The notes under the pieces are model-generated. The model ran no database searches, was not told where the DNA came from, and worked only from the letters and a program-made list of their open reading frames with translations. Shown here piece after piece: positions 23,491 to 30,241 of a stretch of DNA of 33,350 nt (the first letter of the stretch is position 1; every line of letters begins with the position of its first letter). The translations under genes and the position numbers were made by a program. Location: positions 30,686 to 64,035 of the forward strand of contig DBQR01000019.1 of the NCBI GenBank assembly GCA_002305335.1, written 5' to 3'. The stretch comes from Clostridiales bacterium UBA1389. GTDB taxonomy: Bacteria; Bacillota; Clostridia; Oscillospirales; CAG-382.

Positions 23491-23949
23491 ATGAAAATAA
23501 TCGTATTTTCCGACTCCCACGGTAACCAAATAAACATGGAACAGGCCTTAAAATCGGAAAAGGCGGACATTGCCGTCTTTTTGGGGGACGGGCTGGGGGA
23601 TTTATTACAGTTGGAAAATGAATTCCTGTCAGTAGGATTTATAAATATAAAAGGAAACTGCGACCTTTTCCGCGCCGGTCATACCGTATTCATAAACACC
23701 TATGACGGCGTCAGGATATACGCCACCCACGGTCATATCCATAAAGTTAAGGAGGGCTTGGAAAACCTCCTTTCCTCGGCAAGACTCCGGAAAGCGGATA
23801 TCGCCCTTTTCGGCCATACCCATACGGAAATGTTAAAAACAATTGACGGAATAACCTTCCTTAACCCGGGAAGCATAGGCTACGGAAAAACCTACGGCGT
23901 TATTATAACGGATAACGGTAGATTCGATTGCGAAATTAAAAAGCTTTAA
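23491..23949 (+). CDS. YfcE/MJ0936-family metallophosphoesterase
   Basis: A 152-aa calcineurin-like phosphoesterase of the small YfcE type. Metal-binding motifs in order: FSDSHGN (Asp8, His10), FLGDGLGD (Asp), IKGNCD (Asn), THGHIH and FGHTHTE (His residues), then LNPGSIGYGK. The metal ligands appear complete, although GDGLGD replaces the usual GDHxxD, leaving no His there. Family members hydrolyse phosphodiesters in the cytosol; physiological substrates are uncertain. It has its own promoter and is divergent from the dehydrogenase gene. Confidence 0.9.
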   Translation: MKIIVFSDSHGNQINMEQALKSEKADIAVFLGDGLGDLLQLENEFLSVGFINIKGNCDLFRAGHTVFINTYDGVRIYATHGHIHKVKEGLENLLSSARLRKADIALFGHTHTEMLKTIDGITFLNPGSIGYGKTYGVIITDNGRFDCEIKKL

Positions 23950-23993
23950 GCGGTTTTTATTATTAATGCTGTCGTAAAACCCAGAAAAATTAT

Positions 23994-24020
23994 AAAAATC
24001 CCTTTTTCCTATGGATTTTT
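23994..24020 (+). terminator. Possible terminator after the YfcE-like gene
   Basis: AAAAATCC (23994-24001) pairs with GGATTTTT (24013-24020) around an 11-nt loop, 45 bp after the stop codon. The last stem T's double as a short U run, but no further T tract follows, so it is a weak call. Confidence 0.4.
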
Positions 24021-24096
24021 GGCGTATTTTGTGATATTATCGAAATGATTAAGGACATCAGTTTTTACATATGTTTTTAAAAGAAGGGAATGCGGT

Positions 24097-24696
24097 ATGA
24101 CATCAAACGGTATTGAAAACTACAAAGCCTTCCTTAAGGGGGACGAAAAAGCCCTGGAAGGTCTTGTCGCTACCTACAGCGACAATATGATTTACTACAC
24201 CTATCATACCGTCGCCAATTTCAGCCTTGCGGAAGACATTATGGAATCCGCCTTCCTTAAGCTTATTATAAAACAACCTTCCCTGAAGGATGAAGGGGAA
24301 CTGGCGGTTTATCTCTTCAAAGCTTTAGCCGAGGGAATAAGGGAATGGAATAAAAAACGGCAGAAAATTACCTTATCGAAAAATCTCTTCGGTGAAATAA
24401 AGGATATACCCGAGAATGAATGGGCGTCAGCCAACCTGATTAAAACCCCCGAGGATAAAATCAAATTCGACGTTTTAAGCCATTACGAATCCAAGGCTAA
24501 GCCCATACTGTTTTTATACTTCTTTCAGAAATTCAACCGAAAACAGATTTCCGAAATTACGGGAACCGACGAAGACTTTGTGGGAAAAGTCATGGCATTA
24601 GGCAGGGAAAGGCTTATAAATACGGTGTCTGTCCTTATGGACAGTGAACTGCCGAAGGATTTTACTTCCATTAAAAAGGGGGACGGAAAGATATGA
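24097..24696 (+). CDS. ECF-like RNA polymerase sigma factor
   Basis: A 199-aa protein with the two-domain layout of extracytoplasmic-function sigma factors. Region 2 is near residues 8-62 (FLKGDEKALEGLVATYSDNMIYYTY, LAEDIMESAFLKLI). Region 4 is near 135-185, with the helix-turn-helix NRKQISEITGTDEDFVGKVMALGRERLI. The linker is longer than in minimal ECFs and the protein is divergent. The stop overlaps the start of the next gene (ATGA), which encodes a membrane protein, matching the usual sigma/anti-sigma pairing. AAGGGAATGCGGT precedes the ATG. Its target promoters are unknown. Confidence 0.82.
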   Translation: MTSNGIENYKAFLKGDEKALEGLVATYSDNMIYYTYHTVANFSLAEDIMESAFLKLIIKQPSLKDEGELAVYLFKALAEGIREWNKKRQKITLSKNLFGEIKDIPENEWASANLIKTPEDKIKFDVLSHYESKAKPILFLYFFQKFNRKQISEITGTDEDFVGKVMALGRERLINTVSVLMDSELPKDFTSIKKGDGKI

Positions 24697-26864
24697 TGAG
24701 CTATTCCGACCGCACCCGGGACATCCTTGAAAGGGCAAAGCGGCTTAAGGTAAGACAGAGAAAAAATCTTTTAAAAAATTATGTCGTGTTTGCCTGTATC
24801 ATACTTGCGGCAATAATAACGGTTATCGTAATTTTTCCCGGCAGTTCTGATACTCCTGCCGGGGGTGAAAAAAGCGACACCCCTGAAAGTACATATGAGG
24901 AATCTACACCCGACACAACAAGCGAAGAAACCCAGGATATAAGTGAAGAAAGCTTTGACGACAGCGGAGAGGAAAGCGGGGAAGATTCAAGTGAAACCTC
25001 CGAAATAATCCCCGAAATGGATTTTGCCGAAAGTAAAAATTATCTTTTGGAAAACACCGATCAGGATTACGATATACCCCAAGTTCTTGACGATTCGGCA
25101 TTTCCGGACGCTTTGGAAAACGCCTCCGACGCCTTTGCGGGGAGGATAAAACGCTTCGGCACTACCCTTACCAAAGCTAAAGCGGAAACCCTGATAACTT
25201 TATATGTCGAGGTTACCGACTCCCTTGCTGGCGGATATGCCGGCATTGCGGAATTCAAATGCCCCTATTATTACCTTAATCTGTTGTCGGAGGATGAGGA
25301 ATATCTGTTCCTGGTGTTCGATTATGAATCCTCCAAGGGAGCATACGGTTCGGACTACTTTGCCATACTCCCAAAGGACAGCCTTGAATGTATGATAGAC
25401 GGGGGTAAAACCGACGAAATTACCTCAGCGGCAGGCTCCGCCGAGGATATTATGGCATATTTGTCCTCCGGCTATAAAGCCGTTCTTGCTTTCGTTTCAA
25501 GGCTTAACTCCCCCGACCTTCCCTATACCGTCGTCTTGAAAAACGAAGGCTTTGAAATTAAGATATACCGGGACAATACGGGTATGATGGTTTCGGTACT
25601 TTCCGAAGAAAATGAAAGGCGGTTTTACCGTCAGGGGGAAAGCGGCGATGTGTTTGAGGCGGATCTGGCACGAATGAAGCTTGAGTTAACAGACGGTTTT
25701 TCCTATGTCCTGAGTCTTACCGACGCTTTCGGGATTTTCATCAACCCGATAGTCTCCGCAAACAACAGACCCATTTCGGAACAGTACAATCGGAATGCCT
25801 TTGATTTCACCGACGGAAATCAGGTCTATGCAATAAGCCTTAACGGGGAAATATCCGGTATAACCGTCGGGGAGGGATTTACTGAAATATTCCGCTATTC
25901 CGAAACAACCCCCGAAGGCGTAACCTCCACCGAAAATTTCGATAAATTCGATGAATCCTTAGCGGTCCTCCTTGAATATTTCGGGGTAAGCGAGATCGAT
26001 ATACCCGACGGCATCGATATGACCGCAGACTTCCCCTTCGGGGATAATATTTCGGTATTTACCGGCTACATTATTTCCTACGGTGAGGGAATACTGGAGG
26101 GCGACACCCCGAAAGCCGTTTACATAACCATAAACCCTGTTGAAGAAATATACGGCAGCGGTAAAACCGCCCTGAAAATTCCCGCGTGCTTTGCCGGAAG
26201 GCTGAATAACGACAGTGAATATTTATTCCTGCTTAAGGACGGGGAAATCGTATCCTTTGCCGGTATTCTCGAGCTTAATGAAAACGGCGGTTTTTCCTCA
26301 CCCCTCGGGTTGAATATCGAAAATCAGAACAGCCGTATTACGAAGATAGACCATATAAAAATCCATTACAGCCAAAACCATATTGCAGCAGAGGGAATAA
26401 AGGATATCTTTGTGGGGTTGGGAAACATGTCGGGAAGCGTACCCCCGTTTTCTCTTTCCTACACTTCCATAAATCCCGGTTCATCCGATGAGGAAGAAAA
26501 CGCCGACGTCGATATTACCTATACCGAAGGTACGCTCACCGTATTCATTGATGCGAAAAACGCCGGTATATTTGTCTATTACCGGGAAAACGACGACGAT
26601 GAGGTTTACTTCTTTGACGAAAACGAAAAAAAGGTGTACGTAAATCCGTCCGTATATTCGGAACATAGCATGGCGTTAAGCTATATCATTTCGGTAACAT
26701 TGTTAAGCGAGACAAACGGTGTTTATCAATCGGATACCGAGTTTTCCTATCAGACCCGAATGGGAAACCGGTTTACGCTGGAAATGTCCGGGGGTGAACT
26801 TATTGCCCTGCACCTGAACGGAAAACTTATTGCTGAGGTTAACGGATTCAACTTGGGCAACTGA
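24693..26864 (+). CDS. Large single-pass membrane protein, candidate anti-sigma/sensor
   Basis: A 723-aa protein. A basic cytoplasmic segment of about 30 residues (SDRTRDILERAKRLKVRQRK) precedes one membrane helix (about 32-50, VVFACIILAAIITVIVIF). A Ser/Thr/Glu/Asp-rich linker (about 52-105) follows, then about 610 residues of extracytoplasmic domain rich in beta strands. The second half may contain a repeated unit (TVFTGYIISYGEG, KIPACFAGRLNNDSEYLFLLKDGEI; compare GYAGIAEFKCPYYYLN and EEYLFLVFDYESSKG in the first half). I do not recognise the domains. Its 4-bp overlap with the ECF-like gene suggests it controls or is controlled by that sigma factor. The short cytoplasmic part has no ZAS Cys/His motif or RsgI signature. 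The ATG at 24693 is 9 nt after GGGGGA. Confidence 0.8.
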   Translation: MMSYSDRTRDILERAKRLKVRQRKNLLKNYVVFACIILAAIITVIVIFPGSSDTPAGGEKSDTPESTYEESTPDTTSEETQDISEESFDDSGEESGEDSSETSEIIPEMDFAESKNYLLENTDQDYDIPQVLDDSAFPDALENASDAFAGRIKRFGTTLTKAKAETLITLYVEVTDSLAGGYAGIAEFKCPYYYLNLLSEDEEYLFLVFDYESSKGAYGSDYFAILPKDSLECMIDGGKTDEITSAAGSAEDIMAYLSSGYKAVLAFVSRLNSPDLPYTVVLKNEGFEIKIYRDNTGMMVSVLSEENERRFYRQGESGDVFEADLARMKLELTDGFSYVLSLTDAFGIFINPIVSANNRPISEQYNRNAFDFTDGNQVYAISLNGEISGITVGEGFTEIFRYSETTPEGVTSTENFDKFDESLAVLLEYFGVSEIDIPDGIDMTADFPFGDNISVFTGYIISYGEGILEGDTPKAVYITINPVEEIYGSGKTALKIPACFAGRLNNDSEYLFLLKDGEIVSFAGILELNENGGFSSPLGLNIENQNSRITKIDHIKIHYSQNHIAAEGIKDIFVGLGNMSGSVPPFSLSYTSINPGSSDEEENADVDITYTEGTLTVFIDAKNAGIFVYYRENDDDEVYFFDENEKKVYVNPSVYSEHSMALSYIISVTLLSETNGVYQSDTEFSYQTRMGNRFTLEMSGGELIALHLNGKLIAEVNGFNLGN

Positions 26865-26876
26865 CAAAATAAATCA

Positions 26877-26916
26877 AAACGCCTGCCGTTTTGACTATGG
26901 CAGGCGTTTGTTTTTG
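26877..26916. terminator. Bidirectional terminator
   Basis: AAACGCCTGCC (26877-26887) pairs with GGCAGGCGTTT (26899-26909), followed by GTTTTTGG on the plus strand and TGATTTATTTTG on the minus strand. It separates the convergent sigma-operon membrane protein and the Asn-rich protein gene. Confidence 0.92.
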
Positions 26917-26920
26917 GTTT

Positions 26921-27097
26921 TCAGCGGTTTTGGTTAGGCGGGTTTTGCCTTTTCTTATCGTTTTTTTGGTCCTTGTTTACTGCGTTTTCGTTGCGGTTGC
27001 GGTTTTCGTTTCTGTTTTCGTTCCTGTTCTCATTCCGGTTTTCGTTCCGATTTTGCTGCTGGTTCTTAAGTTGTCTTTCGTTAGGGTTGTCGGCCAT
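26921..27097 (-). CDS. 58-aa Asn-rich protein with N-E-N-R repeats
   Basis: A short gene found by reading the minus strand. AAGGAG lies 8 nt before the ATG at 27097, and the stop is followed directly by a terminator. The protein starts MADNPNERQLKNQQQ, continues with about five copies of N-R-N-E (16-38) and ends NKDQKNDKKRQNPPNQNR. About 40 percent of residues are Asn, the rest mostly Glu, Arg, Lys and Gln, with almost no hydrophobic residues, so it should be soluble and disordered. The plus-strand hydrophobic frame over this stretch is its antisense shadow. Function unknown; low-complexity hydrophilic proteins of this kind occur among spore and stress proteins, but that is only an analogy. 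Confidence 0.78.
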   Translation of the reverse strand: MADNPNERQLKNQQQNRNENRNENRNENRNENRNRNENAVNKDQKNDKKRQNPPNQNR

Positions 27098-27189
27098 GAA
27101 AAATTCTCCTTTTTTGTAAATGTTGTTATTATTATGCTTACAAAAGCCAATATTATACTTGAATATTTTACTGTAAAAAGAGGTTTATG

Positions 27190-27873
27190 ATGTTCAGATA
27201 CGAGCTTCACTGCCACACAAGGGAGGTTTCCCCCTGCGCCCACGCCGGGGCGGAGGATGTGGCGAAATACTATGCTTCCCGGAATTATACCGGTTTGTTT
27301 ATTACCGACCATTTCGTTACCGGCAGGGACATACCCTACGGCTTAAGCTGGGAAGGATGGATAAAAAAGTTCGGCGAAGGCTATGAAATTGCCAAAAAAG
27401 CAGGGGAAAAGCTTAATTTAAAGGTTTTCTTCGGCTTTGAATATACCTGCTTACCCCATGCGGGGACGGATTTTTTGGTTTACGGTCTTGACGGGGACTG
27501 GCTTTTGGCGCACCCGGAAATAAACACAATGCCAATAAGAAAAGGGCTTGAGTTTCTGCTTTGCGAAGGGGCGTTTATAGTTCAGGCGCATCCCTTCAGG
27601 GAGTCGTCCTATATTGAGATGATCCGCCTTCTCCCCCGACATGTTCACGGCGTGGAGGTGATTAACGCCAACCGGAACAATACCGAAAACGGCGCTGCGT
27701 CAGCTTATGCAGACTACTACGAATTATACCGCCTTGCCGGAACCGACAACCATTTGGGGGATAAGCAGAAACGCTTCTGCGGCATAGATACCGGAATTGA
27801 AATCGAAAAGCCCGTTGATTTAAGAAAAATCGCCGAAAGCGGAAAATATACCCTCTTCGACGAAACCAGATAA
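27190..27873 (+). CDS. PHP-domain metal-dependent phosphoesterase
   Basis: A 227-aa PHP-family protein. Motif 1 is ELHCHTREVSPCAH (metal ligands His7 and His9), followed by GLFITDHF (Asp-His), FFGFEYTC (Glu), VQAHPF (His), GVEVINANRN and GTDNHLGD (Asp, His). The full set of PHP metal ligands is visible. Such proteins hydrolyse phosphoesters in the cytosol, e.g. histidinol-phosphate or nucleotide substrates; the exact substrate is not evident. Two ATGs are adjacent; the one at 27190 is 6 nt after AGAGG and is preferred over 27187. A strong terminator follows. Confidence 0.9.
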   Translation: MFRYELHCHTREVSPCAHAGAEDVAKYYASRNYTGLFITDHFVTGRDIPYGLSWEGWIKKFGEGYEIAKKAGEKLNLKVFFGFEYTCLPHAGTDFLVYGLDGDWLLAHPEINTMPIRKGLEFLLCEGAFIVQAHPFRESSYIEMIRLLPRHVHGVEVINANRNNTENGAASAYADYYELYRLAGTDNHLGDKQKRFCGIDTGIEIEKPVDLRKIAESGKYTLFDETR

Positions 27874-27879
27874 AAAAGC

Positions 27880-27908
27880 AAAACGCCGTGTAAAATACGG
27901 CGTTTTTC
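27880..27908 (+). terminator. Terminator after the PHP gene
   Basis: AAAACGCCGT (27880-27889) pairs with ACGGCGTTTT (27897-27906), followed by TC; the U run is part of the stem's 3' arm (TTTTT). It lies 6 bp after the stop. Confidence 0.85.
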
Positions 27909-27942
27909 AAATACAGAGGCATAAGGCGGGGTTAAACAAAGC

Positions 27943-27995
27943 CTTCCGAACTTTCGGGGAAGGTGTCAGCCGCAGGCTGACGGATGATGGGCAGC
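27943..27995. repeat. REP-like intergenic palindromic element
   Basis: CCTTCC pairs with GGAAGG (27942-27964 region) and is directly followed by a 7-bp hairpin GTCAGCC-GCA-GGCTGAC (27965-27981) and GGATGATGGG. The layout (two adjacent hairpins then GGATGA) resembles dispersed intergenic repeats I recall from gut Clostridia. Only one copy is in this window. Confidence 0.45.
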
Positions 27996-28004
27996 ACAAC
28001 ATAT

Positions 28005-28039
28005 CCAAAAAAAATAAAGCCCACAGACCATGCTGTGGG
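28005..28039 (-). terminator. Terminator of the histidine phosphatase gene
   Basis: On the minus strand CCCACAG (28039-28033) pairs with CTGTGGG (28026-28020), followed by CTTTATTTTTTTTGG. It begins 25 bp after the stop at 28064. Confidence 0.9.
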
Positions 28040-28063
28040 TAAAATTTACTTTTGGTAAAATAC

Positions 28064-28711
28064 CTACCTGTTATTTAACCTTAATCCCGCAAGAGAGATA
28101 TGGCTTGTACTTGACAGCCAATGCAGAACCGGAAAAGTGAAACCTTCCGGGTTGTTTTCAAACACAAATCTTGTAATGCCGGTTGTCCTCAACCTTATGT
28201 TGCACCAGCCGAGACCGGGGGGAAGCATCAGCAAATGGGAAATCCATGCCGCCCCGAATCCCCCGTGGCAGAAAACCAGAACGTGCTCGTCGTTGGGGGA
28301 CGCGGCTTTATACCTTGCCCCTTCCCGCACATAGCCCAATGACGCCAAAAATTCATCGGAACTTTTCACAAGGCTTTCAAGAAAGGCTTTCCTGTCCTCA
28401 TCGGTAAGGTCGGAATAATCCTCAACCCCGCCTAAAATCGAAAACCGGTAGGAACAATTTTCCGGTTTCGTACACCTTTTCATGTAATCCATGCTTTCGG
28501 CAGTCCAGGGAAGGATGACATAATCCATCCTCTTGATTTCGCACAGGGGTTTTGCCGTATCTATCGCCCTCCCCAGGGGGGAGGTATATATCCTGTCTAT
28601 GTTTTCGTCTTTGAGAAAGTCCGCAAGGGCCTTTGCCTCAAGCTTTCCGAACTCGGTTATGGTGTTGTTTGCATAATCGGGGTCGGCGTGGCGGATAATG
28701 TCAAGAATCAT
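28064..28711 (-). CDS. Histidine phosphatase (phosphoglycerate mutase-like)
   Basis: A 215-aa member of the RHG superfamily. The phosphorylated His is His8 in IIRHADPDY (RHA instead of RHG), with DRIYTSPLGRAIDTA carrying the second Arg and VLVFCHGGFGAAW the second catalytic His. The insert between them is large, typical of general broad-specificity phosphatases. The ATG at 28711 follows AAAAAGGGGGATTAT; an ATG at 28744 would add 11 residues covering that ribosome site and is rejected. The substrate cannot be inferred. Confidence 0.9.
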   Translation of the reverse strand: MILDIIRHADPDYANNTITEFGKLEAKALADFLKDENIDRIYTSPLGRAIDTAKPLCEIKRMDYVILPWTAESMDYMKRCTKPENCSYRFSILGGVEDYSDLTDEDRKAFLESLVKSSDEFLASLGYVREGARYKAASPNDEHVLVFCHGGFGAAWISHLLMLPPGLGWCNIRLRTTGITRFVFENNPEGFTFPVLHWLSSTSHISLAGLRLNNR

Positions 28712-28818
28712 ATAATCCCCCTTTTTATATTCCGAGTATAACATTTCACCCCTTTCCTGTCAAGGTAAACAAAAAAAGAAAAAAAATTCGGCTAAAACAG
28801 AGAAAGCCGGTCTGGAGT

Positions 28819-28847
28819 TTGAAAATCCGAAGATTTGGATTTATACT
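28819..28847 (+). promoter_or_regulatory. Promoter of the small acidic-protein pair
   Basis: TTGAAA at 28819-28824, 17-bp spacer, TATACT at 28842-28847, about 45 nt ahead of the ATG at 28894. Confidence 0.7.
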
Positions 28848-28893
28848 TAATATGTAAGCATCCGCCGCCGGCTTAGCGAAAGGACTGCTTATA

Positions 28894-29196
28894 ATGAACA
28901 AGGGTTCGACACCCAAAATCAGATTTTCCACGCCCCTGCCCGCAGGGGAGGTTGCTTTCCTTTCGGTAGTGTTTGCAAACGATGAGGGAAGCATTCTTAT
29001 CGAAAAGGATGAAACGGATGTAACCGTCGGCGACTATGAGATTTCCTTTACATTATCCCAGATTGAAACCTTAGGTCTTCCCGATACCGGGGCAGTGGAA
29101 GCCCAGATACGCATAAGGGACACCTCCGGCACCGCCTATATTTCCAACATCGTCAGAGTGGATGTGGGAAGGGTACTGAAGGAAGGGCTGTTATGA
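28894..29196 (+). CDS. Small beta-rich protein of unknown function
   Basis: A 100-aa protein with no signal peptide or membrane segment. Alternating strands (IRFSTPLPAGEVAFLSVVFAND, SILIEKDETDVTVGDYEISFTL, GAVEAQIRIRDTSGTAYISN) suggest a compact beta sandwich, similar in style to small phage baseplate or tail-fibre domains, but no family is recognised and there are no other phage genes nearby. AAAGGA lies 9 nt before the ATG, and a promoter is 47 bp upstream. Its stop overlaps the start of a 33-aa frame (ATGA). Confidence 0.7.
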   Translation: MNKGSTPKIRFSTPLPAGEVAFLSVVFANDEGSILIEKDETDVTVGDYEISFTLSQIETLGLPDTGAVEAQIRIRDTSGTAYISNIVRVDVGRVLKEGLL

Positions 29197-29294
29197 CGGA
29201 ATTCGAAACCGATATGGCGGTGGAAAACGGGGGTTTCGTCACCGAATATGCCGAAACAAAGGGCGTATTCGAAACCGAAATCACAATCGAATAG
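29193..29294 (+). CDS. 33-aa acidic peptide coupled to the preceding gene
   Basis: An ATG overlapping the previous stop (ATGA) opens 33 codons, preceded by AAGGAAGG, and the stop is 3 nt before a strong terminator. The peptide MTEFETDMAVENGG then FVTEYAETKGVFETEITIE has a weak internal repeat (EFETD, FVTEY, FETEI) and 10 Glu/Asp residues. Codon use matches neighbouring genes. The gene is too short for homology recognition; coupling and the terminator position support a genuine second cistron. Confidence 0.6.
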   Translation: MTEFETDMAVENGGFVTEYAETKGVFETEITIE

Positions 29295-29296
29295 GC

Positions 29297-29335
29297 AAAA
29301 AGGAGGGCATTTTTTGTCCTCCTTTTTGTTTTTTG
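29297..29335 (+). terminator. Terminator after the small acidic-protein pair
   Basis: AAAAAGGAGG (29297-29306) pairs with CCTCCTTTTT (29318-29327), followed by GTTTTTTG. It isolates the two-gene unit from the next gene. Confidence 0.9.
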
Positions 29336-29366
29336 CATAAAATGTAATAGCCAAAGGAGGTATTCT

Positions 29367-30164
29367 ATGTCCCGGCACAAAACAACTCTTACATATCAGG
29401 ATAAAAACGTAAACTCTTTTTATATTTCAACGGAAAACGGTAAAATCAGCCTTAATCTTAGAACTCTTGAGGATTATTACACCCCCGACGGCGGGATTAC
29501 ATATATTGCGTCAATGGTGAACAGATCCTATTCGCCGGTTAAGGAAGCAAGGCTTGAAATCAATTTAGGAAACGACGCTAACGACAAGCCCCTTTCCTTG
29601 TGCGGTAAAGCCAAAATATATGTAAACGGGGAACTTTCCGGTAACACCGAAGGATATGATGAGGAAAACAGGTATGTATTTACCCTACCTGTCCTGGGTA
29701 CCGATGATAGGGTTAACCTTATTTTCAAAACCAAACTCACCTCATATGCCGGAAGGAAAAAGGGTTCGGTTATAACAAACAAAATAGCCCTTAATGCAAA
29801 AAGCCTTGAAGTACCCGCCTTCGCCGAAATCCGGACACCGGTGGACGACTATACCGACATCATAATGTTCAGGGAAAAGGTACATACATCGGAAGGCGGC
29901 TTTTGCATAACCTACACCCTTTATAATTACGGCAATTCCCCTGCCGACAATGCTAAGTTGACCGACACCTTTTCCCCTATCCCCCATATAACCGAAGTAA
30001 CCGTTGAGGGGCGGATTCTCCCCGCCTCCAAATACACCTATGTAAACGGCATAATAAATCTTCCCGACCTTCAACTGCCCCCGGCGGAGTTTTACCGCTC
30101 CCCATCCGGGGAAATCCTGCCCCTACCTAAGGGAATCAGGGTAACCGTAAAAGGAAATGAATAA
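29367..30164 (+). CDS. DUF11-like beta-repeat protein
   Basis: A 265-aa protein. Two DUF11-type strands are visible: GGITYIASMVNRSYSPVKEARLEINLG (near 38-64, written here in the order seen) and GGFCITYTLYNYGNSPADN, which is followed by LTDTFSPIPHITEVTVEG. This is the conserved pattern 'x-Y-x-x-x-x-x-N-x-G-x-x-x-x-x-x-x-D' of DUF11 domains. The middle carries GKAKIYVNGELSGN. There is no signal peptide (the protein starts MSRHKTTLTYQDKN), which is odd because DUF11 proteins are usually secreted. AAAGGAGGT lies 7 nt before the ATG. Function unknown. Confidence 0.75.
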   Translation: MSRHKTTLTYQDKNVNSFYISTENGKISLNLRTLEDYYTPDGGITYIASMVNRSYSPVKEARLEINLGNDANDKPLSLCGKAKIYVNGELSGNTEGYDEENRYVFTLPVLGTDDRVNLIFKTKLTSYAGRKKGSVITNKIALNAKSLEVPAFAEIRTPVDDYTDIIMFREKVHTSEGGFCITYTLYNYGNSPADNAKLTDTFSPIPHITEVTVEGRILPASKYTYVNGIINLPDLQLPPAEFYRSPSGEILPLPKGIRVTVKGNE

Positions 30165-30169
30165 AACAC

Positions 30170-30198
30170 TTGAAAAACAAATCGAATCAATATATAAT
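30170..30198 (+). promoter_or_regulatory. Promoter of the EEP-family gene
   Basis: TTGAAA at 30170-30175, 17-bp spacer, TATAAT at 30193-30198. It sits in the gap after the DUF11-like gene. An N-terminal extension of the next frame would run through it, which argues for the later start at 30242. Confidence 0.75.
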
Positions 30199-30241
30199 GG
30201 CTGTGTCAGAAATAAATCTTACAGCAGAACGGGGGACAGTT

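Noticed and set aside
26891..27190. A 99-codon hydrophobic plus-strand frame (VFVSVFVPVLIPVFVP)
   Set aside because: It is the reverse of the N-E-N-R repeat gene, overlaps a terminator and has no ribosome site.
30170..30241. Start of the EEP-family protein at 30170
   Set aside because: The extension runs through a TTGAAA/17/TATAAT promoter and has no ribosome site; GGGGGACAG precedes the ATG at 30242.
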